Positions 8,194 through 17,236 of a stretch of 19,153 nt of DNA are shown piece by piece. Numbering within the stretch: the stretch's first letter is position 1; every line of letters starts with the position of its first letter. Below the pieces are notes generated by a model. The model had not been told where the DNA came from. It worked only from the letters and a program-made list of their open reading frames with translations, and searched no databases. The DNA comes from Podochytrium sp. JEL0797 (taxonomy: Eukaryota; Chytridiomycota; Chytridiomycetes; Chytridiales; Chytriomycetaceae). The DNA lies in contig JADGJG010000459.1 of NCBI GenBank assembly GCA_027596195.1, positions 1 to 19,153 of the forward strand, given 5' to 3'. The position numbers and the translations under genes were made by a program.

Positions 8194-10278
8194 ATGTTGA
8201 CTTCTTCCAAGAACTCCACGAACTCCAACATGCGCCGCATCATGATCGAGTTCAAGGAACTGGAGGCTTCTCCATTGGTGGGAATCCACGTGACCCCGAA
8301 CCCGGCCAACGCCACGGAGCTCTGTGCGCGCATAACGCCTCAGGAGGGCATCTACGAGGGCATTCCACTCCACCTTGGACTGTCCTTGAAGTGCTTTCCA
8401 GCGAGCTCTCCTGTCGTGACAATGGACACCCTGATTGACCACCCCAACGTGTTTTCGCGTGAATGGATTTGCTGTGACCTCCTCAAGGGTCATCTATTCA
8501 CGGACTCTCGTGGTCGAATCTCTGGTGAGTTTTCTTTCTGATTGTTTTGATTGCTCTCCTTCAATCCTCATTCCCACTTTCCAACACTGACTCACTTCCC
8601 CTCAGGCTACTCGCCCGCATACTCTCTTGGTGCAGTGTTGCTGCAACTGATGTCCTTCTTCTCGGCCACCCGAATCGAACAAGACCACGAAGAAGTTTAC
8701 ACAAATACGGCCGGAAGCAGCTCGAGACTCCAAGCCATCGCCAACGTCAGACGCTTCTGCTGCAAAAAGTGTGGATACAACGGGACGAAGATGGGGAATT
8801 CTGCGACAAGGTTCAGCAACGCCACGAAGGGAGGTGAGGAGGTTGAAGTAGTGCAACGCGTTATGGGGTTGCAAGGTGGTCTTGCTGCGGCGATGCCGCT
8901 CGATTTGATGCCAAACGAGCTGCTGCTTGACTTGTCCGAGCATATGTCGGTCGAGGATTTGATCAAGTTTGGACATGCGGTTCCGAGATTTGCCGGGCTG
9001 GTTCAAACTCACAACCTGACGATCCGACGCGATCAGCGTTGCTTTTATTACAAGACTGGAATCAAGGATGATACTTTGGGTAAATTTTGCTTGTTGATCC
9101 ACCTCGTAACGATGGATGTTATTTGTTGCTGACTTTCGCGTTGTTTTGCAGGAGTCGGGATCTGGCTTGCTTCCAGTGGTCGCAATCGCGACATGAAGCC
9201 CGTGGATTTCGACATTTTCAGCCACAAGGCTTTCCAAGAGGCGAATCTCCGTCAAACCATCTGGGGGCACGGGTTCACGCACTTCTTGCCTCTCGCCTTG
9301 ACGCCTCAACATTTCTCAAAATCCGTCCCACTCATTGAAAAGACTCTGTGCGACCTGGACTGCGGAAAATCAAGCCACATTCCTGCTGTGGCCATCCGCA
9401 TCTTGAGCCGCCTGATGAACTTGATGGTGGTGGACCTGATGAAGACGATGGACGACAAGACGGGCGGCAACAGCAACACCGGTGGTCCTCGCAAGTCGAA
9501 ACTCATTGCGTCCGAAATGGCTCTTATCGGGTATTCCCAGCTTCTTCATCTCCTCCTCGCCTTCACCAACAAGTACCCGGAGATCTCCACCACCGCCGAA
9601 TACAAACTCGCCAAGTTCATGAACGACAAGGAATCCCGCGGCAAAGGCCAAGTCGCGAATATCGGAGAGTTTTTGGTCTTGCTATTTTGCCAAAGCAAGT
9701 ACACTTGGTCCGCGCTTGCCCTCCCCGTGTTTCGCGAAGTCTCTGCCCGCAACGTGGTTTGGATGCTCGACCCGAAACACGGCAACAAGCCGTTCCTCGC
9801 TTTCATTGAGCCCGACGCTACGTCCGACTTTCGTCTGAGTCAAACCTTTTCGGCGCAACAGACTTCGCTGCGGTTGCTCATGTTCCAGGTTCTCTTCATG
9901 CGCCGCATTGGTCTTGGAAACCAGCCACCCGCGGAGTTGTTGGCACAAATGAACCGCCGGTTTGGGTACCCTGCGCCTGGACTTGCTGAAACCCTGGTGG
10001 AGGATATCAAGGGTATTTATGCCGTCAAGTCGTTCAACGCGTTCCTTCCTCTGGTTGGCATTCCTTTGCCCACGAAGGAATATTTCAGCCAATTTTTGAA
10101 AGATTCGATTGCAGTGTCCGAGAGGCGGCGATACCACAAGACGCGATACACCCTGAAGCAGCTGTATACCTTGCGGGTGCGTGCTGAGCCTGGGTTTGAC
10201 CAGGAGAGGACGCTTGGGTTTGTCGAATCGAACGGGCCGATGCATGTGGAGAGTTTCTTTCCTGATCCAAAATATTGA
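8194..10278 (+). CDS. Ubiquitin-conjugating enzyme (E2) domain fused to an F-box-like segment and a long C-terminal domain
   Basis: Exons 8194-8524, 8606-9079 and 9152-10278 (phase-1 introns of 81 and 72 nt) give 643 residues. Residues 13-130 are a complete E2 fold: RRIMIEFKEL helix, YEGIPLHL, HPN tripeptide at 83-85, catalytic Cys at 93 in WICCDLL exactly seven residues after HPN, and YSPAYSLGAVLLQ. It should accept ubiquitin, or a related modifier, from E1. Residues 162-166 are CCKKC, half of a possible zinc knuckle. Residues 207-243 read as an F-box (MPLDLMPNELLLDLSEHMS, then FGHAVPRFAGL). The last ~370 residues, with IWGHGFTHFLPLAL, are helical and match no domain I can name. Ordinary E2s are about 150-200 residues. 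An E2 carrying its own Skp1-binding motif could bypass normal SCF recruitment (inference). Confidence 0.87.
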
Positions 10279-10281
10279 AAC

Positions 10282-10287
10282 AATAAA
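10282..10287 (+). terminator. Poly(A) signal AATAAA of the E2-F-box gene
   Basis: AATAAA begins four bases after the stop codon, so the 3' UTR should be only a few tens of bases. The convergent gap to the DUF1003 gene is 94 nt (10279-10372), so the two transcripts probably end within or across each other's 3' UTR. Confidence 0.65.
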
Positions 10288-10295
10288 GTAATTAA

Positions 10296-10301
10296 TTTAA
10301 T
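10296..10301 (-). terminator. Possible poly(A) signal ATTAAA of the DUF1003 gene
   Basis: ATTAAA, the common variant signal, read on the minus strand 71 nt after the DUF1003 stop codon. It lies only nine bases from the opposing gene's AATAAA. Weak by itself because the stretch is AT-rich. Confidence 0.35.
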
Positions 10302-10372
10302 ATCGCCAAGAGAAAAGTGAAGAGGCAAAAGGGTCCCAAAAAAAAGAGCAGCAAAAAATAAACCACCCTCAC

Positions 10373-12707
10373 TCAAACAATCACACCCCGGAACGCAACC
10401 CGCGTTTCATCACACAAAAACACATACACCGCCGGACCCACCAACACCTCCTTAAACATCACCGTCACAAGCCCAGACTCCATCAACATCTCCCCATCCT
10501 CTCCACCCCCCGACACAATCGCATCATCCCCACTCCCGAATCCACCCGTCCCAACCACCCCACCACTCGTCCCGTTCGGGTCCGCAGCCAGGTTAGACCC
10601 CGGCACCGAGTTCTCGGGCCACAATGCATGCGCGACGGGGATCCATGCCTTGTCTAACGGTCGAGACCCGACCACTTCCTTCATGAATGAAATCATGCCC
10701 ACGTCGCCTTCACTCGAGAGAATGCTCGGGTCCAACCGGCGCATAAACACTTTGGCGTGGTTGACGGTATTGTTTGGGAAAAAGTCAACCCGCATGCGCT
10801 CGCAGCGTTGGCCCTCGGCGAGGGAGAGGACAGCGACTTGGTGGGGCGGGGAGTACGTGAAATTGACTTTGATGAGTTTGGCTTTCCAGAATTCGGTGAT
10901 GCGGTCTTCGCGTTTGTTGACAAAGGTCGATTTGTAACGTGGGGGGAGGTCTCCGTTCGGGAATACGCTGGGGTTTTGGCCCTTGTGGTGGATTTCGACT
11001 CGGAGGTAACGTCCTTTTTTGAGATTTTAGCAACCAAAGGCCGAATGCGAACACGGAGGTTACAAATCGACTCACCATCCAACTCCATACACTTTGCATC
11101 CATATCATTTCTCAGCTCAACTGTCCCTTCTCCAGACAACACATCATCCAACGTCGCACTCGGATCATTAAACACAAGATCATACACAACTCTCCTCACA
11201 ACAGGCGAAGAATGCTTCACCTCCACCTTCACATCTTTCACAATCCCCATGAAATTGTCCCCATCCGTGTGCCAGTGTTCAAACACAAAGTGCGAGTCGT
11301 ACGGCGTTTCCTTCTCCTCGAGACCAAAGTACTGCGCCAGCAGGCACCGCACGTGGTCGTCCGGGTGTGTTTCGACAGACCAGTGTACTTCCACGGGTTT
11401 CGCCGCCATCGCGGACAAGGGAAGCCGCGAGATGGCGGTGGGCGTGATGACAGAGAAGCTCTCTCCGCGCATGATGCCGAATGGGTTTAATGGAGTCGTG
11501 TTGGGGTTCGTGAACAGCGAAGTGTCGATGTCAGCGGCGGATTGGCCAGTAGCCGTGTTGGTTTGGCGAGACTCTTCGGTAGTCAAGTCTTCGGGCTTCA
11601 TGCCACCGTTGCGGCGGTACTGCATCATTTGGAGTAAATCCGTTTGGATCTGTTGGATTTCGAGTAGCCGTCTCCATTGGTCGTTGAGGAGGTGGTCGAG
11701 TTTGGCATTCACATGACGACATTGGTTCTCGGAGCGAAGGATAATCTTTGCAATGTAATCGTTTTGGAGCTTGTCGAGTTGGGCTTGGCGGTTCTGGGAC
11801 ATCATAATGACGGGGGCTTGAAGGGCGGCAATCATGGACAGGAACAAGTTGAGAAGAATGAAGGGGTAAGGGTCCCAAGGGGAAGCCTTGGAGAATTCTT
11901 GTCCCAGCAAACTTAATTACAGGTAGGTTAGAAATTGGAGAAGAGAAAGAAGTGGGGAGGGGGGTTTGCTCACACGTTGGTCAGACACCACGTCATCAAA
12001 AACGACACCAACGCCCCAATGAACTTCCAAGATCCACCAAACCGCGCAACGCCATCTGCCATCTTTTCCCCAATCGTCCACCCCATCTCAAACTGCTTCT
12101 GCCAATTCTGCTCCGTCTGTTCATACTCTCCCAAATTCTTCATCGCATCATTCTGCAATTTCCCAAGCTCCCTCTGATCCGTATCAAGCAGCGACTCAAT
12201 CCGCGTTTGCAACAACATGGCCAAATCCTTGGTACACACTCTCGCGTTCGCAGGAAACTGACGCAATGGGAACATCTTCTTGAGTTCCCGTAAGAACCGG
12301 GGTTTCAAGGTTCCAACCTCGACCGTCTGCGTTTCGAAAGGCTGCGGGAGCGGGGCGTCGCAGATGGCACAGTCGGTTTGACAGGTGTCACCAGGGGTTG
12401 GGGAGGACGAGTTTCGGAGGTGGGTTGGCCCGGGCCTGTTGTGGGTTGCATTCGCGGAGGTGGAGGCGAAGACGGTGGAGGTTTGGAGAATGGCGTCGTC
12501 GTTGGCGAATCCGGAGCCGCTGTGGCGGGAGGGGGGTCGAGTCAGAAATGGCATGGGCACACGCCAAACCGAATGAAATTGATAACAAAGCACAAGCACT
12601 CACGAATTGCGTTGTCGGATCGAAGAGGACAGTGGAGGAGAGGCGAGAATGTCCAGCGTTGTAGCGTCACCGCTTCCAGTGGTGGCCAAGAGAAAGTCTT
12701 TAGACAT
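10373..12707 (-). CDS. DUF1003 membrane protein of bacterial type with a long C-terminal extension
   Basis: Exons 12707-12604, 12519-11974, 11911-11076 and 11013-10373 give 708 residues. Residues 80-313 follow bacterial DUF1003 proteins from end to end: a Cys cluster (C81, C85, C88), RVCTKDL, a helical region, FGGSWKFIGALVSF leading TM helix 1 (198-217), DPYPFILLNLFLSMIAAL as TM helix 2 (232-253), APVIMMSQNRQ, then a coiled region with LDHLLNDQWRRLLEIQQIQ. The function of DUF1003 is unknown. Residues 314-708 are not part of bacterial members. They look beta-rich, with two stretches of similar feel (VEVHWSVETHPDD and KLIKVNFTYSPP). The first exon encodes a short Ser/Thr-rich leader. Introns of 62-84 nt show that the gene is fully integrated. 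Bacterial ancestry of the core is likely but unproven. Confidence 0.87.
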
Positions 12708-12935
12708 GCAATGATTTTTGGATTTTTTCTTTTGCCACCAATCCGCACACGGGAAAGAAATTTTTCGGCGCTTTTTTGCCACGCTTGTGCAGCCTCCAGA
12801 CAGGCCAATTTTCCGAAAGAGGCATGCGCACTCCATGAGTTGAGAAATTTCATCGTTTCATAAATAGGGCCGGCAATGAATGCCCAAAGCAATCTTCCTT
12901 TAAAATTCTGCAGGCTTAAAAAAAAAGAGAGTGCG

Positions 12936-12956
12936 CCTTGCATGATCAATGCAAGG
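12936..12956. repeat. Perfect 8-bp inverted repeat with 5-nt centre
   Basis: CCTTGCAT - GATCA - ATGCAAGG. The two 8-base arms are exact reverse complements. It lies 229 nt upstream of the DUF1003 ATG and 84 nt downstream of the ceramide synthase stop. It could be a dimeric transcription-factor site or a small RNA hairpin beyond the 3' UTR. Chance occurrence is possible. Confidence 0.4.
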
Positions 12957-12992
12957 TCGCGTTGCTTGATTCATGTCATGTTGCGCTGTGCC

Positions 12993-12998
12993 TTTATT
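12993..12998 (-). terminator. Poly(A) signal AATAAA of the ceramide synthase gene
   Basis: AATAAA on the minus strand 41 nt after the ceramide synthase stop codon, with a GA-rich stretch just before it. Confidence 0.6.
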
Positions 12999-13039
12999 TC
13001 TTCTCTCTCAAAATATATAAACTGCAAAAATCCAAACTC

Positions 13040-14217
13040 TCAGTCGTCCTCCTCACGAATGTCCCCTTCTACTTCTCCTTTGATGAACGTATTTAAGGCA
13101 ATTTTCAAAATCTAACACCCCCGCAGTTTAGCAACAACGAGGCGGGAACGGGAAGGAATCAACACGAAAAGCACTCACAAGATAGCCCCAATACGCGTTC
13201 AAGGCCGCCAGCACCCACAAACAACCCAAACAAAAGTTGCCCCAAAACTCGTATCCTCGCGGCATCCGCGTCCCGTCTTCGAGAATCGAATGTTCATGTG
13301 CCGACAGGATCACGTATGGGAAAATTATGTTTCGACTGACAAGGAACACGACGGCGAAGAGAGTGAAGAAGTTGTCGGCCACCTATCACTAACGACTTAG
13401 TAAAGGTGCTTTGGGCGGATTGAACTCTTTCCCAGATTGGGGCATTACACATGCACAAAGCACACGCACCTTTTGCTTTTTGAGGTACAACGAGCATTTG
13501 GCAAACTCCATGATCGGGTCACTGCAGTCATGCAGCAGCAATATGATGACCCCAATTCTCGTGAATCCGAATGCGTAACTGGCGCCCATCACGAGCACAG
13601 TGGAGAGATGGTGGACCACGACTGCCAGAAAGTCGGATTGCTTCGGGTGAGACATGAGGGTTACGGTCTGGTAAAGATAGTTGCCGAATCCGATATAGTA
13701 ATACGTTTTCATCAACCAGCTGTGTGCAATTTGCGTCAGACTGTATCCACTTAACACGTCAAAAATCAATTTAAACCACTCACGTTGTCGGATCGGGGTA
13801 GTCCAGCATCCACTCCTTGGGCTGCGTCCACCAGTTGTCTTCGGCAAACACAATCACGCCAATCACAGTCGATACGGTGTATACGAACCATTTCCAGAAC
13901 GAGTTGGAGAACTTTTTGCGCAGATTGTTGACAGCTTTGACCTCATCGACGACGGGGGCCGTTGCCGGGGTTTCGGATTCGACCGAGATGTCGCGGGTGG
14001 CATTCTTGCGCTGTTTGAGCCCGTTCTTGTTGGGGGTTGCTTTGGTGGCGTGCGTCTTTGCGGGCTTGTCAGTTGGCATTGGGAACCAGGCAGTTGCCAG
14101 CGGGGTGATCAGGCCCCAGTACATGAGGGTATGGGCGATTCCCCATGCGGCTGTCCATGCAATGACAATGTAGATGTCTGTCGGGAGGTCCACGTACGGG
14201 GGAACGACGATGCCCAT
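13040..14217 (-). CDS. LAG1: Ceramide synthase (LAG1/LAC1/CerS family, TLC domain)
   Basis: Exons 14217-13784, 13740-13470, 13382-13179 and 13111-13040 give 326 residues. The protein acylates sphingoid bases with acyl-CoA to make (dihydro)ceramide in the ER membrane. The Lag motif is intact: QSDFLAVVVHHLST with catalytic His188-His189, SYAFGFTRIGVIILLLHDCSD at 199-219, and a conserved YWG followed by LKIALNTFIKGEV at the C-terminus. Several hydrophobic spans fit a multi-pass membrane protein. Residues 50-105 are a hydrophilic Lys/Thr-rich loop after the first membrane helix. The acidic end GDIREEDD resembles the phosphorylated acidic tail of animal and fungal members. ATG 14217 is the start; the frame extends to GTG at 14289, not a eukaryotic start. 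At 326 residues it is short (yeast Lag1 about 411). Intron 1 is only 43 nt. Confidence 0.93.
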
Positions 14218-14575
14218 CCGACTTGAAAAGAGATTTTCGAGGGAAAGATTTCGATGGGATTTTTTGGCGAGGAGCGCGGTGCCTGCCACTTTTTCTCTTG
14301 TTTTGCGATCAAAAAGTAGTCGAGTTAATTCACGAGAAGAGTTACGAGACTTTAAGAGATATCCGACATATGAGTAAACTCTTCTTTCCCGTTTCTCGTT
14401 TTCTCAATAGTTTCTGGTATCGCGCAACGCGTGAAGTGGCAAGATGACAAATTGACTCACCTATTGAGGGCTGATTACTTGTGATTCGATCATTAGCTTG
14501 ATCCCCCCTGCTGTCACACTCCCTTGCGACCTCCCCGATCTTACAAAATTTCCCGCAACCCAAACCTGATCAGAA
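14218..14575. promoter_or_regulatory. Divergent promoter between ceramide synthase and FBH1-like helicase
   Basis: 358 nt without a convincing gene. It contains ACGCGT at 14427-14432 (the MCB core bound by fungal G1/S factors MBF/SBF), 144 nt before the helicase ATG, and TGACTCA at 14453-14459 (the AP-1/Gcn4 bZIP consensus). The same bases read on the minus strand as AG|GTGAGT, so they could instead be the donor of an intron in the ceramide synthase 5' UTR. ACGCGT also occurs elsewhere in the window inside coding sequence, so a single hit carries little weight. Confidence 0.45.
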
Positions 14576-17126
14576 ATGGCGAAACGAGGCCGCCTTCCTA
14601 AAACCGCGCCTTCGACGCAGTTCACGTCCGACTCCGGATCTGACTTTGAGGCACCTCCTGTCGCTAAGCGCGCAAAGACGGCCAACCCGCCGCGCAGAAC
14701 GCGCGCATCTGTTGCATCCGCTGCCACCAAGGCAGAGCCAACACCTGATCCCGCGGTGCCCATCGAAGCAGAGCCAGTCCTTGCCTCGGAACCAGCGATC
14801 ATCCCTGCCAAACAAGAGCCATCGATCGAGTCTACACCACTCGAGAGAGAATCCGTCGAAACGGAAGTCAAACGCGAAGACTCTGGCGTCAAACTCGAAG
14901 ACGACTCACCCACCGCCCCTGCTTTCGCCCCGCCCCCTGCTCCCGATGGCAAAAAAACACCAACTGCCGAGCAGCAAAAGATCATTGATTACGGCGCCTC
15001 CTTATCCCCGCGCGATCTGGGCCACGTCTGCAGAATCGTGGCCGGTGCCGGAACCGGCAAAACCACCACGCTGCAACTCCTCGCAGAAACGCTGGTCGCG
15101 AAAGGCCACAAGATTCTGTACATTGTTTACAACAAGGCCGCACAGGCGGATGCAGAGGAGAAATTTGCGAAATTGGGTCACAATGTGGTCTGCAAGACGA
15201 TGCATGCGGCCGCGTTGGGGTTTATTGAACGGCCGGTGGGACACACGTTCCCGATCGAACCTGTTGACGATAATGAAATCAAAAAGCGGATTGAAGCTGA
15301 TTATTCGCGGAGGGTGGAAATGTGGTTGAGTAGGAGCATGAAGCCTTGTGAGTTTGTAGGCCTGTGTTGTTTGCTTTTGTTTTGTTTTGGTTCGGACAAA
15401 AATTGATCGTGGAATCCCGCAGACAAACACAACCCAACCCTTAGTGCCGGACAAAACGCACAAAATGCGGCCAAATTCCTCAAAGGAAACGTCAAAACGT
15501 GCTGTTTCTACATTTTCAAAACTCTCGAAACGTGGTATCGGTCGGTCCATCCGCGCGAGAAGCTCTCGGATCCGTGGATGACGTGAGACTGTTTGGATGA
15601 TTAAGCTGTTCGAAGGTGTTAACTTTCACATGCTTCGATTTCAGCTACTATCCCGCCAAGTTGAAGCACAAGGGAGACTGGGGGTTCCCCGAGGGAAAGT
15701 TTTACCTCGAAATTGCGGCCGAAATCTGGGACAAAATGGTAATTTCTTGCCAAGTCTCATAATTTTTGCGCGTACTGATTCACATTTTTGATCTTTCTCA
15801 GTGGACCGGAAACTACCCCATCCCATTCGACGCATTCCTCAAATTCGCGCAGCTTGGCCACATGCGCGTCTCCCCCGAAATCACCACCATCCTCATGGAC
15901 GAGTCCCAAGACTCGAGCGCCTGCCAACTCGATCTCTTTGTCACCCAACTCGCGACCAACAACACGCACACTCACGGGAAACAGCGCAACGTGTTCCTCG
16001 TGGGAGACGCGGCCCAGAGTATCTACTTTTTCCGCGGCGCGCGGCCCAAAGTTCTGGCTCAGATTCATGAAGAGTTCACGCGCCATACGCACTGTGTGCA
16101 GGATTTCCCGCTCACGACTTCGTTCCGGTTCGGAGAGAACGTGGCTGCTGCGGCCAACACGTTGTTGTGGATGAAGAGTCGGTCTCCGCAGGCGAAGGAT
16201 TTCAACCCGTATTATTTGAAAGGCGGTGGCAGGAATGCTGGCACGTTGGTCGAGGAAGCCACGGAGTTGCCGTATCCTTATACCATCATTGCTCGATCTG
16301 GGCTCAAATTGATTATGAAGGGATTGGAGGCTGTCGCTAAACACGCGGCGAGAGAGGATTCGAACGGCACACCTGTCAAAATCGCCATCAACGGCAACGC
16401 GTCCGAATACAAGACGAAAATGAAGGACGCGATGGATGTGTTCCGACTCTGGGACAAGCAAAAGACGAAAAATCCCAAACTCGCCGAATGGGACAACTAC
16501 GACGATTTCGTCAAGGACGTGGAGGACCGCGAGATGAGCGAGTTTATTCTCATGATTTCGCTGATTGAGTCGTACAAGGAGCGGACTCCCGAGGTGATTG
16601 CTCAGTTTGAGGAGGCGATTTTGGAGAAGAAGTATTCGATTCATGAGGCGGATGTGATTTTAACGACGGCGCATCAGGCCAAAGGGCTTGAATATGATAA
16701 TGTGGAGGTGGCGGATGATTTTATCGAGTTGGGGCCCAAGGAGAAGGAGAAGGAGAAGCCCAAGTGGGGGACGCCGCAGTTCAAGAAGGCGTCACAGGTT
16801 GCACTCAAGGGAGATGAGAAGGAGATGGAGTGGAAGCTGAATGCGTGGGGTGACGATTTGAATTTGTGGTGAGCCATCCGTCGCCGCGTTCCTCCTCCTC
16901 TTGATCTCATTTTTTTAACTCAATTAGGTACGTTGCCGTCACGCGCCCCAAGAAAATGCTGAAACTGCCGGGCAAGTGGTGGAAGATAATGGAATTCATG
17001 GACAATGTCCAAGAAGGCAAGCAGGAGATGACGTTCGATGGCAAGAAGCACCTGAGTTCGACGGATGCGACGAGCCTCAAAAAGCTGTTTGATAGTCTCG
17101 ATGGGTACTTGAAGGGGTCGTTTTGA
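14576..17126 (+). CDS. UvrD-family DNA helicase, FBH1-like, lacking an F-box
   Basis: Exons 14576-15347, 15423-15582, 15645-15738, 15802-16868 and 16928-17126 give 763 residues. It is an SF1A 3'-5' helicase: Q-motif region [10 protein letters not shown], Walker [10 protein letters not shown] (157-165), [13 protein letters not shown] motif Ib region, DESQD (375-379), [13 protein letters not shown] (410-422), [10 protein letters not shown] motif [16 protein letters not shown] motif V, and YVAVTRPKK motif VI (699-707). VCKTMH and SFRFG are closer to FBH1 than to UvrD or Srs2. FBH1 removes Rad51 from DNA to restrain recombination. The first 125 residues are disordered, with [12 protein letters not shown] as a likely nuclear signal and VKRE and VKLE as SUMO consensus sites. 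No F-box precedes the helicase core, unlike human and fission-yeast FBH1. Nuclear location is inferred. Confidence 0.9.
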
Positions 17127-17135
17127 CTATTTAAT

Positions 17136-17141
17136 AATAAA
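17136..17141 (+). terminator. Poly(A) signal AATAAA of the helicase gene
   Basis: AATAAA nine bases after the helicase stop. The next gene's ATG is at 17237, so this 110-nt gap carries both the helicase 3' end and the whole RFC3 promoter. Confidence 0.6.
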
Positions 17142-17236
17142 TTTCTTTTTTGGGACGTTTGTTCTGTTGGGCTGTGAGGCAGCTGTGAGGACGAAGGGCT
17201 GTCCAAAAAAATTGCTTTGCAACGAAACCGCACCGG

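Larger units (their letters stand above)
12708..13039. promoter_or_regulatory. Intergenic region: DUF1003 promoter and ceramide synthase 3' UTR
   Basis: 332 nt between two minus-strand genes. It holds the ceramide synthase poly(A) signal at 12993-12998, a perfect inverted repeat at 12936-12956, and a TATA-like TATTTAT on the minus strand at 12860-12866, about 150 nt before the DUF1003 ATG. Open frames here (for example 12542-12949 minus) show no protein-like composition. No RNA gene was recognised. Confidence 0.5.

Noticed and set aside
10757..11716. 319-codon plus-strand frame
   Set aside because: It is antisense to DUF1003 exons 3 and 4, spans their intron, and has no recognisable motifs.
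13128..14289. Ceramide synthase start at 14289
   Set aside because: The codon is GTG. The first ATG in frame is at 14217, directly before the first membrane helix.
14461..14985. Gly/Ser-rich minus-strand frame
   Set aside because: It is antisense to the disordered N-terminus of the helicase. Composition only mirrors Ala/Pro-rich codons.
15757..16644. 295-codon minus-strand frame
   Set aside because: It is antisense to helicase motifs that are clearly conserved on the plus strand.
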